The position numbers and the translations under genes are program-made. Source: an uncultured SAR86 cluster bacterium (GTDB taxonomy: Bacteria > Pseudomonadota > Gammaproteobacteria > Magnimaribacterales > D2472). From it: a stretch of DNA of 64,000 nt. A model generated the notes under the pieces. That model worked only from the letters and a program-made list of their open reading frames with translations. It had not been told where the DNA came from and ran no database searches. The stretch spans positions 62,001 to 126,000 of the forward strand of contig CACOWI010000001.1 in assembly GCA_902630885.1 (NCBI GenBank), given 5' to 3'. Positions 17,186 to 27,474 of this stretch are shown here, in pieces (position 1 is the first letter of the stretch; every line of letters starts with the position of its first letter).

Positions 17186-18576
17186 AATTTTTTAAGAAAG
17201 TAAAACATATTCATTTTGTTGGCATTGGTGGAGCGGGAATGATAGGCATTGCTAAAGTCTTATTGAAAAAAGGATACAAGATATCTGGTTCTGACATAAC
17301 AGACTCACTTGAATTAAAGAAATTAGCAAAACAGGGCGCAAAGGTATTTATTGGACATTCCTCTAAAAATATTGCTGGAGCAGATTTATTGGTTACATCA
17401 ACTGCTATTAGCGATAGAAATCCTGAATTAGTTCAGGCAAAAAAAGATTCTATAACATCAATTCCAAGGGCTGAAATGCTTGGAAGCATAATGATAGGAT
17501 ATGAGAGTATTGCTGTAGCGGGAAGTCATGGTAAAACAACTACCACAAGCATAATTGCAAAGATATTAAGTGTTGCAGATTTAAGTCCAACTTATGTTGT
17601 TGGGGGAAAAGTTTTAAGTACTGATGAGAATTCAGATTTAGGACAAGGAAAATATATTGTTGCTGAGGCAGATGAGAGCGATGGTTCATTCGTGCATCTT
17701 CAACCCGATGTTGCTGTTTTAACAAATATAGATGACGATCATCTTGTTCATTTTAATAATATTTTTGAAAATCTTTTGGATTCATTTGTACTATTTGCAG
17801 AAAATGTACCGTTTTACGGCTATATGGTTATTAACGGAGATGACAAAAACATAAAAAAAATCTCTAAAAGAATATCAAGATCGCAGGTAACTTTTGGGGA
17901 ATCAAAAGATTGTGACTATAAGATTACTGAAATTAATTCAAAAAATGGCAATCAAGATTTTCAAATTTTTAATAAAAAAACAAATAAGACACACAAATTT
18001 AAAATTAACCTCCCTGGAAAACATAATGTTTTTAATGCCACAGCTGCAATCGCAGTTGCATTAGAAGAAGGCATTTCTATAAGTTCAATTAAGAGTGGTA
18101 TTTTAGAATTTACTGGAGTTGGAAGAAGGTATGAAAAGCATGATATAAAAATTAATTCAAAATCGATTACATTAATTGATGATTATGGGCATCATCCTTT
18201 AGAAATTGAATCAAATATTAAAGCATATAAAGAAGAGTATAAAAATAAAAAAGTATGCATGATATTTCAACCTCATAGATTTTCAAGGACCGCACAGCTA
18301 TTCGATGACTTTATAAAAGTACTAAAAAAAACTGATTCTTTAATAATGCTTGATATTTACTCTGCAAGCGAGAAACCTATCAAAGGCATAAACTCAAAAA
18401 CAATTGTTGAGACCTTAAAACAAAATGGCCACAAAAATGTAATTTATCTAAAAAATCATGATCAAGTAATAGATTTGATAAGGGAGAAAAAAGATACATT
18501 TGATATATTAGTTACTCAAGGTGCCGGAAGTGTGTCAAATGTTTGTCAGATTATTAAAAATCAATGGGAAGCATAA
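17182..18576 (+). CDS. murC: UDP-MurNAc--L-alanine ligase MurC
   Basis: First Mur ligase, adding L-Ala to UDP-MurNAc. N-terminal nucleotide-binding motif HFVGIGGAGMIGIA, P-loop VAGSHGKTTTT, ADESDGSF, the HNVFNATAAIAVALEEG motif that MurD lacks here, and DDYGHHPLEI in the C-terminal domain. The 464 residues match the family. It overlaps ddl by 13 bp. Confidence 0.96.
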   Translation: MKFFKKVKHIHFVGIGGAGMIGIAKVLLKKGYKISGSDITDSLELKKLAKQGAKVFIGHSSKNIAGADLLVTSTAISDRNPELVQAKKDSITSIPRAEMLGSIMIGYESIAVAGSHGKTTTTSIIAKILSVADLSPTYVVGGKVLSTDENSDLGQGKYIVAEADESDGSFVHLQPDVAVLTNIDDDHLVHFNNIFENLLDSFVLFAENVPFYGYMVINGDDKNIKKISKRISRSQVTFGESKDCDYKITEINSKNGNQDFQIFNKKTNKTHKFKINLPGKHNVFNATAAIAVALEEGISISSIKSGILEFTGVGRRYEKHDIKINSKSITLIDDYGHHPLEIESNIKAYKEEYKNKKVCMIFQPHRFSRTAQLFDDFIKVLKKTDSLIMLDIYSASEKPIKGINSKTIVETLKQNGHKNVIYLKNHDQVIDLIREKKDTFDILVTQGAGSVSNVCQIIKNQWEA

Positions 18577-19490
18577 ATAAAATTGCAGTTCTTTATGGAG
18601 GCTCCTCATCAGAGAGAGAAATTTCTTTGCAAAGCGGGCTTGGAGTCCACAAAGCTATTTTAGAATTAGGTTTTGAGTCTGAGTTGATTGACTATCGAAA
18701 TATTAGAGATCTTCGGGAGTTAAAAAATTTTGACTTTGTTTTTAATGCACTTCATGGCTTTGAGGGAGAGGGAGGAAAACTTCAACAAAATTTAGATGAC
18801 CTTAAAATTTTGTATTCTGGATCTTGCTCAGAGGCATGTAAAAACACTTGGAACAAAAAATTTACAAAAGAAATATTAGAGAGAAATAAAATCAGAACAC
18901 CTGTTTCATTGGATATTACTTTTAGCAAACAAATTGTTGAAAATGGGCTACAAGTAAATTCCTTTGATAGGTTCAGGCCATTTGAATATATTTTTTTAAA
19001 ACCAGAAGAAGATGGTTCAAGTGTGGATATATTTAAAATTAGTGATAATAAAAGTTTAGAAGAGGCCTTCCAAAAATGTGCCTATCCTAATAGAAAATTT
19101 ATCTTTGAGGAGTTCATTGATGGAAAAGAATTCACTGTGACAATAATTGATAATGAGTGCTTGCCTCCAATTGAGATTATTACCAAAAATGATTTTTATG
19201 ATTACGATGCAAAGTATCTTTCTGATGATACTGTTTTAAAACAAGCAAATTTGAACAGAGAAGAATTAGAAGAAATTAAAATGACATCGATTAAGGCATT
19301 TAATGCATTAAATTGTAGTGCATGGGGAAGAGTTGACTTGATTCAATGTAGCAAAACTGGAAAATTCTATGTAATAGAAATAAATACAGTGCCAGGCATG
19401 ACAAGTCATAGCTGTGTTCCAAAATCTGCAAGTTTTCTAGATATTCCCTATAGGGAGGTTGTAGGAAAGATAATTGATGCATCATTATAA
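18564..19490 (+). CDS. ddl: D-alanine--D-alanine ligase
   Basis: ATP-grasp ligase making D-Ala-D-Ala for MurF. The 308 residues show the N-terminal LYGGSSSEREISLQSG, NALHGFEGEGG, YSGS, the ATP-grasp segments FLKPEEDGSSVDIFK and FEEFIDGKEFTV, and EINTVPGMTSHS near the C-terminus. D-alanine would come from Alr at 23914-24975. It overlaps the ftsQ start. Confidence 0.95.
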   Translation: MGSINKIAVLYGGSSSEREISLQSGLGVHKAILELGFESELIDYRNIRDLRELKNFDFVFNALHGFEGEGGKLQQNLDDLKILYSGSCSEACKNTWNKKFTKEILERNKIRTPVSLDITFSKQIVENGLQVNSFDRFRPFEYIFLKPEEDGSSVDIFKISDNKSLEEAFQKCAYPNRKFIFEEFIDGKEFTVTIIDNECLPPIEIITKNDFYDYDAKYLSDDTVLKQANLNREELEEIKMTSIKAFNALNCSAWGRVDLIQCSKTGKFYVIEINTVPGMTSHSCVPKSASFLDIPYREVVGKIIDASL

Positions 19491-20103
19491 ATTATATATT
19501 TCAGTAGTATTTTTATTCACTTCTTTGAATGTAAGTTCTCAATATTTAATTAATTTAAATTTTGAATCAGGATTTGAATTTGAATCACAAAAAAAATTAG
19601 TGTCTGAACTTAAAAATTCAAAGTCAAAAAAACAAATTGAGAAAATTCTAAAGAGACAAGATTGGATTAAAGATTTTTCATTAGTCTACAAACCTTTTAA
19701 AAAAGAAGTTTATTTAAGTATTGTAAATAGAGAGCCTATTTTTGTTCTAAATGACCAATTTTTTTATGATATTAATTTACATAAGTTTAAATTTGATAAC
19801 TCAAAAAAAGATTTGGTAATTGTGCAAGGACCCATAAAGAATGAAGAGGATATTCTCTTATTAATTAATAGAATAGAGTCTGTTGAAAATATTAATTTTG
19901 AAATAAATAAAATTAATTATAGCTATGTAAATGGATGGGATGTTATTGCAGATAAATTATTAATAAGATTTGGCAAAAACTTGAATGAAAAAAAATTCAA
20001 TGATTTTGAATATACATTAAATTATTTGTTCGAGAATGGAAAAAATCCTAGTATTATAGATATGAGATACAAAGACGGAGTTGCATTGAATCATGGCAAA
20101 TAA
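19477..20103 (+). CDS. ftsQ: Cell division protein FtsQ
   Basis: Bitopic divisome protein that holds the FtsB-FtsL complex (208 residues). A very short cytoplasmic tail precedes one membrane helix (about residues 6-20). A POTRA-like region ends in DWIKDFSLVYKP, then the typical LSIVNREPIFVLND. Family identity is weak in sequence, but topology and position between ddl and ftsA are diagnostic. I chose ATG 19477; a TTG one codon upstream is also open. Confidence 0.88.
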   Translation: MHHYKLYISVVFLFTSLNVSSQYLINLNFESGFEFESQKKLVSELKNSKSKKQIEKILKRQDWIKDFSLVYKPFKKEVYLSIVNREPIFVLNDQFFYDINLHKFKFDNSKKDLVIVQGPIKNEEDILLLINRIESVENINFEINKINYSYVNGWDVIADKLLIRFGKNLNEKKFNDFEYTLNYLFENGKNPSIIDMRYKDGVALNHGK

Positions 20104-21319
20104 CAATAAAAATTCTAATTTAATAGTTGGTTTAGATATAGGGACATCAAAAGTTGTTTGTATTGTAGGAAGATATAACAGCGAAGCTAAACTTGAAATT
20201 GTTGCATTAGGTGCATATCCATCAAGTGGTCTAAAAAAAGGAGTGGTTGTAAATATTGATGCTACAACAGACGCAATAAGCAAAGCTGTGGAGCAGGCTC
20301 AATCGATGATTGAGGAGAAAATTAAGTCTGTATATGTTGGAATAGCAGGAAATCATATAAAAAGCCTTAACTCTCAGGGTGCCGTTGGTATTAAAGACAA
20401 TGAGGTTTCAACATTTGACATTGATAGAGTTATTGAATCAGCTCAAGCGGTCTCCATACCGTCAGATCAAAGAGTTCTTCATGTTTTACCTCAGTCTTTT
20501 GTTATTGATGACCAAGAGGTAAGTTTAGATCCTTTAGGCATGTCCGGAGTTAGACTTGAAGCAAAAGTTCATCTAGTTACATGCGCAAGTAGCGCAATTA
20601 AAAACATTGAAAAATGTATAAAAAATTGCGGGCTAAGTGTAGATGGTTTTGTTTTAGAACAACTTGCAAGTTCACATTCAATTCTTTCTGAGGATGAAAA
20701 AGATCTAGGCGTTTGTTTGGTTGATATTGGAGGAGGAACAACAGATATAGCAATTTTCAATACTGGTTCAATTGTATTTACAGGCGTAATCCCAATTGCT
20801 GGAGATCAAGTTACAAGTGATATTGCTCAAGCCTTGAGAACACCAACACCTCAAGCAGAAGATATTAAACAAAAACACGGATGTGCAGTTACTGAATTTA
20901 CAAAAGATGATGAAACTGTTGAGGTACTTGGTGTTGGTGGGAGACCGCCTAGAGAATTATCAAGAAGCTCATTGGCTGACATAATACAGCCTAGGTATTC
21001 AGAATTATTTGATTTAATAAAAGCAGAAATCTCTAGAAATGGTTTTGAAGATAGAATCTCAGCAGGCATTGTTTTTACTGGCGGTACATCTAAGATGGAA
21101 GGGGTTGTAGAATTGGCTGAATCAATTTTTCAAACATCGGTAAGAATGGGCATTCCATCGAAGTTTAAAGGAATGGAAACGATACTTCAAAATCCAATAT
21201 ATTCAACCTCAATTGGACTTATTGAGCATGGCTATAAGCAAATTAACCATGAAATGCTTGCAGAACAAAATCAAGGACTTTTCTCAAAGCTTCTTAGAAT
21301 AGTTAAAAGTGAGTATTGA
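20093..21319 (+). CDS. ftsA: Cell division protein FtsA
   Basis: Actin-like ATPase that tethers FtsZ to the membrane. Signatures are LIVGLDIGTSKVVCIVG (phosphate 1), VDIGGGTTDIAIF (phosphate 2), and IVFTGGTSKMEGVVELAE near the C-terminus, followed by an amphipathic C-terminal helix (GLFSKLLRIVKSEY) expected to bind membrane. ftsZ does not follow; the next gene is rpsF after a 76-bp gap, so ftsA ends the cluster here. Confidence 0.97.
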   Translation: MANNNKNSNLIVGLDIGTSKVVCIVGRYNSEAKLEIVALGAYPSSGLKKGVVVNIDATTDAISKAVEQAQSMIEEKIKSVYVGIAGNHIKSLNSQGAVGIKDNEVSTFDIDRVIESAQAVSIPSDQRVLHVLPQSFVIDDQEVSLDPLGMSGVRLEAKVHLVTCASSAIKNIEKCIKNCGLSVDGFVLEQLASSHSILSEDEKDLGVCLVDIGGGTTDIAIFNTGSIVFTGVIPIAGDQVTSDIAQALRTPTPQAEDIKQKHGCAVTEFTKDDETVEVLGVGGRPPRELSRSSLADIIQPRYSELFDLIKAEISRNGFEDRISAGIVFTGGTSKMEGVVELAESIFQTSVRMGIPSKFKGMETILQNPIYSTSIGLIEHGYKQINHEMLAEQNQGLFSKLLRIVKSEY

Positions 21320-21357
21320 TAATAAAAAATAATTCAATTAGAATTCACGTTCCTTGG

Positions 21358-21375
21358 TTTTTGCAAAAGCAAAAA
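21358..21375 (+). other. hairpin in the rpsF leader
   Basis: TTTTTGC (21358-21364) and GCAAAAA (21369-21375) pair around an AAAA loop, 20 bp before the rpsF ATG. There is no T-run downstream on the + strand. It could be a leader structure, or a terminator for minus-strand transcription. I see no clear S6:S18 leader motif (no CCG bulge). Confidence 0.3.
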
Positions 21376-21395
21376 TCTATAACCACAAGGATATT

Positions 21396-21872
21396 ATGAA
21401 AAAATACGAAGCAGTAATTATTTTAAATCCAAACCTTTCTTCAAAGGTTGACACATTCATTAAAGACTTTGAAAAACTTCTTAAAGATAATACTTTTGTA
21501 GTTAAAAAGATGGAAGATATTGGTAGGCGTCAATTATCGTATTCTATAAATAATCATAACAAAGGACATTATCTAATTTTTAATATTGAAGGTAATGCAA
21601 CAAATTTAATTGATATTGAAAACAAAATTAAATATAACGAATCTATAATTAGGCATCTTTTTATATCAGTTAAAGAACATGAAGGAGAGGACTCTCAGTT
21701 ATTGATCGATTCTAGAAACAAAAAGTCTGAGCATGAAGACGAAGATAAAAAAGTTAAAAACGACGTTGAAGTTAAATCTAATGAGCAAGATGAAAAAAAA
21801 GTAATTACGGAAGAAGAATCTACAGAGGATAATTCATCTGAGCCAAAAGAAGAGGAGAGCAAAGATGAGTAA
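21396..21872 (+). CDS. rpsF: 30S ribosomal protein S6, with acidic C-terminal tail
   Basis: S6 binds S18 in the platform of the small subunit. The conserved core is [31 protein letters not shown] and IRHLFISV. From about residue 105 to 158 the tail is almost only Glu, Asp, Lys and Ser. E. coli S6 is about 130 residues and gains Glu residues from RimK; here a longer acidic tail is encoded. ATG 21396 has AAGG at 21387-21390. An upstream in-frame start at 21354 would add 14 non-conserved residues. Confidence 0.93.
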   Translation: MKKYEAVIILNPNLSSKVDTFIKDFEKLLKDNTFVVKKMEDIGRRQLSYSINNHNKGHYLIFNIEGNATNLIDIENKIKYNESIIRHLFISVKEHEGEDSQLLIDSRNKKSEHEDEDKKVKNDVEVKSNEQDEKKVITEEESTEDNSSEPKEEESKDE

Positions 21873-22059
21873 ATATGACTTACCAAAAAAGTTTGATTAT
21901 AAAAATGTAAATCTTTTAAAACAGTTTATTACAGAGACTGGAAAAATTATTCCAGCTAGAGTTACAGGTGTCTCTGCCTCTAATCAAAGAAAGCTAACAA
22001 GACATATTAAAATAGCTAGGTTTCTAGGATTGATGCCATATACTGATATGCACAAATAA
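21865..22059 (+). CDS. rpsR: 30S ribosomal protein S18
   Basis: S18 partner of S6 in the 30S platform. The 64 residues include [25 protein letters not shown] (read as two motifs) and [19 protein letters not shown]; the N-terminus is about ten residues shorter than in E. coli. It overlaps the end of rpsF by 8 bp, which couples synthesis of the two. priB, which lies between rpsF and rpsR in enterobacteria, is absent. Confidence 0.97.
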   Translation: MSKYDLPKKFDYKNVNLLKQFITETGKIIPARVTGVSASNQRKLTRHIKIARFLGLMPYTDMHK

Positions 22060-22061
22060 TT

Positions 22062-22508
22062 ATGAAGATTATATTATTAGATAAAATCCAGCGATTAGGT
22101 GAAATTGGCGATGTAGTTGAGGTTAATAGCGGCTATGCAAGAAATTTCCTAATACCCCAAAAGAAAGCTGCTTTTGCAAGTGAAAAAAATATTGCCGAAG
22201 TAGAAGCAAAAAAAGATGAATTAGCTGCTATGTCTGCGGATATTCTTACTAAAGCTCAATCAAGAGCAAAAGACATCGATGGTTCTGAGTGTGAGATTTT
22301 GGTTCCTGTTACTGAAGAAGGGGCCTTATATGGTTCTGTTGGTACTAGAGAGATCTCTGAGGCATTTACTGCAAAAAATATTGAAATTGATAAAAGTGAA
22401 GTTCAACTTCCAGATGGGCCAATTAAGGAAACTGGTGAGCATAACATTATGATAAGTGTACATCCTGAGGTTTCAATTGAAGTTTTAGTAAAAGTATCTC
22501 CTGAGTAG
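22062..22508 (+). CDS. rplI: 50S ribosomal protein L9
   Basis: L9 stabilises the L1 stalk region of the large subunit. The 148 residues start MKIILLDKIQRLGEIGDVVEVNSGYARNFLIPQ (the L9 signature, as joined motifs), then a central helix and a C-terminal domain starting near IDGSECEI. It completes the rpsF-rpsR-rplI operon, 2 bp after rpsR. Confidence 0.97.
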   Translation: MKIILLDKIQRLGEIGDVVEVNSGYARNFLIPQKKAAFASEKNIAEVEAKKDELAAMSADILTKAQSRAKDIDGSECEILVPVTEEGALYGSVGTREISEAFTAKNIEIDKSEVQLPDGPIKETGEHNIMISVHPEVSIEVLVKVSPE

Positions 22509-22521
22509 TTGTATATTTTGA

Positions 22522-22543
22522 AATATGATGTAAAAATCATATT
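22522..22543 (+). other. hairpin immediately before dnaB
   Basis: AATATGAT (22522-22529) and ATCATATT (22536-22543) form an 8-bp stem with a 6-nt loop, ending 3 bp before the dnaB ATG. No T-run follows, so it is not a classic terminator. No Shine-Dalgarno lies between stem and ATG, so it may affect dnaB translation. Confidence 0.3.
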
Positions 22544-22546
22544 CCG

Positions 22547-23917
22547 ATGTCAGATATAAATATTAATCAAAACGAACAGGCAAGAGAGGCAGAAAGAGCT
22601 GTTTTAGGCGGCTTAATGTTAGAAACTCATAGATTCGATACTGTAATACAAGTAATAAAAGAAAATGATTTTGATGGTAAAGACCATCAAATTATTTTTC
22701 AATCAATGTCCGAGCTTGTTGAAGAAAACAAACCACTTGATCCATTAACGGTATCTGAAAAGTTAGACAACAAAAATTCGTTAAACAAAGTTGGAGGAAA
22801 AGATTATTTAATCGAATTAGCAACCTCGACACCTTCAGCTGCAAATTTAGAAGCATACGCAGAAATAATAAGACAAAGGTCAATCACTCGAAAACTTATG
22901 AAAGCTAATTCTGATATTAGTGAATTAATATCTAATCCTCAGGGTCAAGATGGGGCATCACTATTAGATAAGGCAGAAAGTATGATTTTTGCATTGAATG
23001 ATGAAACTAATCAGAATGATCAAAATCTTCAATCAATGCGTGAACTAATTCCCTCAACGATGGATAGACTTCATGAATTATCTAACAAATCTGGTGGTTT
23101 AATTGGATCGTCAACTGGTTTTAAAGATATAGATAACAAACTTCAAGGATTACAAAAAGGTGATCTTGTTGTTGTCGCTGGAAGACCTAGTATGGGGAAA
23201 ACATCATTTGCGATGAACATTGCTGAAAATGTTTTACTGGACGAAGACTCAAACGGAGCTGTTCTTATTTTTAGTTTAGAAATGCCAGGTGAATCACTTA
23301 CAACAAGATTGCTTTCTGGAATGACAAAGTTAAATCAACAAAATGTAAGATCAGGAATGTTAAAAGATGATGAATTAAGAATTCTTTTACAACAGAGTGA
23401 AAAGTTAAAAAATATGCCACTTTGGATAGATGACAGCTCAATATTATCTCCAATGGAACTTAGAGCAAAAGCAAGAAGACTTGCTAGGACAGAAAAAGAT
23501 GGCCTATCGTTAATAGTTGTTGATTACCTTCAGTTAATGCAACTTCCATTATCAAGTGAAAATAGAGTTAACCAAATATCTGAAATTTCAAGATCATTAA
23601 AGTCTCTTGCTAAAGAATTAAATGTTCCGGTAATTGCTCTTTCTCAGCTAAATAGGGCTGTGGAACAAAGGCCAAATAAGCGACCTATAATGGCTGATTT
23701 AAGAGACTCAGGTGCAATTGAACAAGATGCAGATGTTATCTTGTTTATATATAGAGACGAAGTTTACAATGAAGATTCTGAGCAAGGCAACAAAGCAGAA
23801 ATAATTATTGGCAAGCAAAGAAATGGACCAATCGGTACTGTAAATCTTACTTTCTTAAAAGAATTCACCAGATTTGAAAATTTTTCTAGTGATGGTTTTT
23901 ACGAATCATTTGAATGA
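22547..23917 (+). CDS. dnaB: Replicative DNA helicase DnaB
   Basis: Hexameric 5'-3' helicase of the replication fork (456 residues). The N-terminal primase-interacting domain begins EAERAVLGGLMLE. The RecA-like domain has Walker A GRPSMGKTSFA, Walker B-like LIVVDYLQLM, LSQLNRAVEQRPNKRP, and the arginine-finger region DLRDSGAIEQDADVI. No intein is present. Position after rplI and before alr is typical for Gammaproteobacteria. It overlaps alr by 4 bp. Confidence 0.97.
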   Translation: MSDININQNEQAREAERAVLGGLMLETHRFDTVIQVIKENDFDGKDHQIIFQSMSELVEENKPLDPLTVSEKLDNKNSLNKVGGKDYLIELATSTPSAANLEAYAEIIRQRSITRKLMKANSDISELISNPQGQDGASLLDKAESMIFALNDETNQNDQNLQSMRELIPSTMDRLHELSNKSGGLIGSSTGFKDIDNKLQGLQKGDLVVVAGRPSMGKTSFAMNIAENVLLDEDSNGAVLIFSLEMPGESLTTRLLSGMTKLNQQNVRSGMLKDDELRILLQQSEKLKNMPLWIDDSSILSPMELRAKARRLARTEKDGLSLIVVDYLQLMQLPLSSENRVNQISEISRSLKSLAKELNVPVIALSQLNRAVEQRPNKRPIMADLRDSGAIEQDADVILFIYRDEVYNEDSEQGNKAEIIIGKQRNGPIGTVNLTFLKEFTRFENFSSDGFYESFE

Positions 23918-24975
23918 CATCAATAAATTCTGAATTAATCATTGATCCTATAATATTTAGAGAAAATATATCGTTATTGAAAAATAAACTTAATGACTCC
24001 TCTAAGTTTATGGCAGTTATCAAATCAGATGCATATGGCCATCACCTTGAAAATATAGTCAAAGATATTCAAGATCTTTCCGATGGATTTGGTGTTGTAA
24101 GAATTGATGAAGCTAAAAAAATAAGAAAGCTTTCCAATAAAAAAATACTTCTTATGCAAGGTGTTTATTCAAAAAAAGATCTTAATACTTCTATAGAAAA
24201 TAATTTTGATTTAGTTGTTCATAATATGAATCAATTTGAAATTATAAAGGATGCTAATCATTATGAAGGACTATGGTTCAAGCTTAATACAGGCATGAAT
24301 AGACTTGGCTTTGAAACGAATGAATTTTTGGAAATATATGAACAGTATTTGCATGACAAAAAGTTTACCTTGATGACACATTTAGCATCATCTAATGATA
24401 CGTCTAGCTTGTCTAACGAAAGTCAATTTAAAATTTTTGAGGATATTTCTTCAAAATTGAACAAATCAATTGAAAGGAGTATTGCCAATACTGGATGTAT
24501 TATGAACTATCCAAATAAAACTTATGATTGGGTAAGATGCGGCATTGGAATTTATGGAGGATATATTGGAGATGACAAACTCAAGACTGCTATGACGTTA
24601 AGGTCTCCGATTGTGAATCTAAGAAACATTAGCAAAGGTGACAAAGTTGGTTATGATGGCAGGGCAGTTGCTCAAAAAGATATGAAAATTGCATCTGTAT
24701 ATCTTGGCTACGCAGATGGCTTACCTGTTAGCATAAATGATGGAACATCAGTAATGGTAAATGACGAAATTGCATCAGTTTTTGGAAAAGTAAGCATGGA
24801 TTTAACAACTATTGACGTAAGCCATCTTGATAAATGCTCTGTTGGAGATTGGTGCGAATTTTTTTCACCAAAACTACCAATTACAAATATAGCAAGTTCA
24901 AATAATTTAATTTCTTATTATTTGATGACTAGTGTGAAATCAAGGGTTAAAAAAGTATATAAAACATTAGATTAA
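23914..24975 (+). CDS. alr: Alanine racemase
   Basis: PLP enzyme interconverting L- and D-alanine for peptidoglycan. The PLP lysine lies in AVIKSDAYGH (K37). Further signatures are NTGMNRLGF, the RCGIGIYGG motif, LGYADGLPVSI and the C-terminal-domain catalytic Tyr region with GKVSMDLTTIDVS. The 353 residues match the family. It overlaps dnaB by 4 bp and supplies Ddl encoded upstream. Confidence 0.94.
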   Translation: MTSINSELIIDPIIFRENISLLKNKLNDSSKFMAVIKSDAYGHHLENIVKDIQDLSDGFGVVRIDEAKKIRKLSNKKILLMQGVYSKKDLNTSIENNFDLVVHNMNQFEIIKDANHYEGLWFKLNTGMNRLGFETNEFLEIYEQYLHDKKFTLMTHLASSNDTSSLSNESQFKIFEDISSKLNKSIERSIANTGCIMNYPNKTYDWVRCGIGIYGGYIGDDKLKTAMTLRSPIVNLRNISKGDKVGYDGRAVAQKDMKIASVYLGYADGLPVSINDGTSVMVNDEIASVFGKVSMDLTTIDVSHLDKCSVGDWCEFFSPKLPITNIASSNNLISYYLMTSVKSRVKKVYKTLD

Positions 24976-25001
24976 TCTGTTATTCTAATATCCCATCATG
25001 A

Positions 25002-26639
<1,638 letters not shown>

Positions 26640-26641
26640 AG

Positions 26642-27472
26642 ATGAAGTTAAGAGATTTTAAGATTGATAACAATGAAGTAATGACACTCATGGGTGGTAT
26701 GAATGTTCTTGAATCAAGAGACTTAGCCATGAAAGTAGCAGAAAAGTTTAAAGATGTAACTGATAAACATAAAATTAATTACATTTTTAAAGGATCTTTT
26801 GACAAAGCCAATAGGAGCTCAATAAATTCTTTTAGAGGACCAGGTTTAGATGAAGGTCTAAAAATATTGCAGGAGATTTCAAAGACTTTTGAAATTCCAG
26901 TTATTACTGATATTCATGAATCAAATCAAGCAAATTCAGTAAGTGAAATTTGTGAGGTAATTCAAATACCTGCTTTTTTAGCAAGACAGACAGATCTAGT
27001 AAGCGCAGCTGCGAAAACTAACTCTATTATACAATTTAAGAAACCTCAATTTTTATCGGCTCAAGAGATGCAGAATGTTGTTGAAAAATGTGAAGCAGCT
27101 GGAAATAAAAATATTACTTTATGTGAGAGAGGTAATTCATATGGATATAACAATTTGGTTGTAGACACATTAAATTTCCAAATTTTAAAGAAATTATCAA
27201 AACCTGTAATTTTTGATGTAACCCATTCACTTCAATTACCAGGAGGCTTGGGAAGCGCAACAGGGGGTAGAAGAGAATATGTTTTAAGTCTTGCAAAAGC
27301 TGGCATGTCACAATCGATAGCTGGACTTTTTTTAGAAGCTCATCCAAATCCTGATGAAGCCAAATGTGACGGACCTTGTGCATTACCTCTTTCTTATCTA
27401 GATGATTTTTTAAAGCAAATAAAAGATTTAGATGATCTTGTTAAAAGCCAAAATAATTTAGAGATCAAATAA
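26642..27472 (+). CDS. kdsA: 3-deoxy-D-manno-octulosonate 8-phosphate synthase
   Basis: Condenses phosphoenolpyruvate with arabinose 5-phosphate to KDO-8-phosphate, an early step toward the lipopolysaccharide inner core. Signatures are FKGSFDKANRSS, PVITDIHE, IPAFLARQTDL, FKKPQF, ERGNSYGYNNLVVD, FDVTHS and EAHPNPDEAKCDGP. The 276 residues are normal. It shows the cell makes KDO-containing outer membrane. It lies 2 bp after pyrG. Confidence 0.96.
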   Translation: MKLRDFKIDNNEVMTLMGGMNVLESRDLAMKVAEKFKDVTDKHKINYIFKGSFDKANRSSINSFRGPGLDEGLKILQEISKTFEIPVITDIHESNQANSVSEICEVIQIPAFLARQTDLVSAAAKTNSIIQFKKPQFLSAQEMQNVVEKCEAAGNKNITLCERGNSYGYNNLVVDTLNFQILKKLSKPVIFDVTHSLQLPGGLGSATGGRREYVLSLAKAGMSQSIAGLFLEAHPNPDEAKCDGPCALPLSYLDDFLKQIKDLDDLVKSQNNLEIK

Positions 27473-27474
27473 AA

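Noticed and set aside
21320-21395. An S6:S18 autoregulatory leader before rpsF.
   Set aside because: A small hairpin is present, but I could not find the conserved CCG-containing bulge, so I list only the hairpin.
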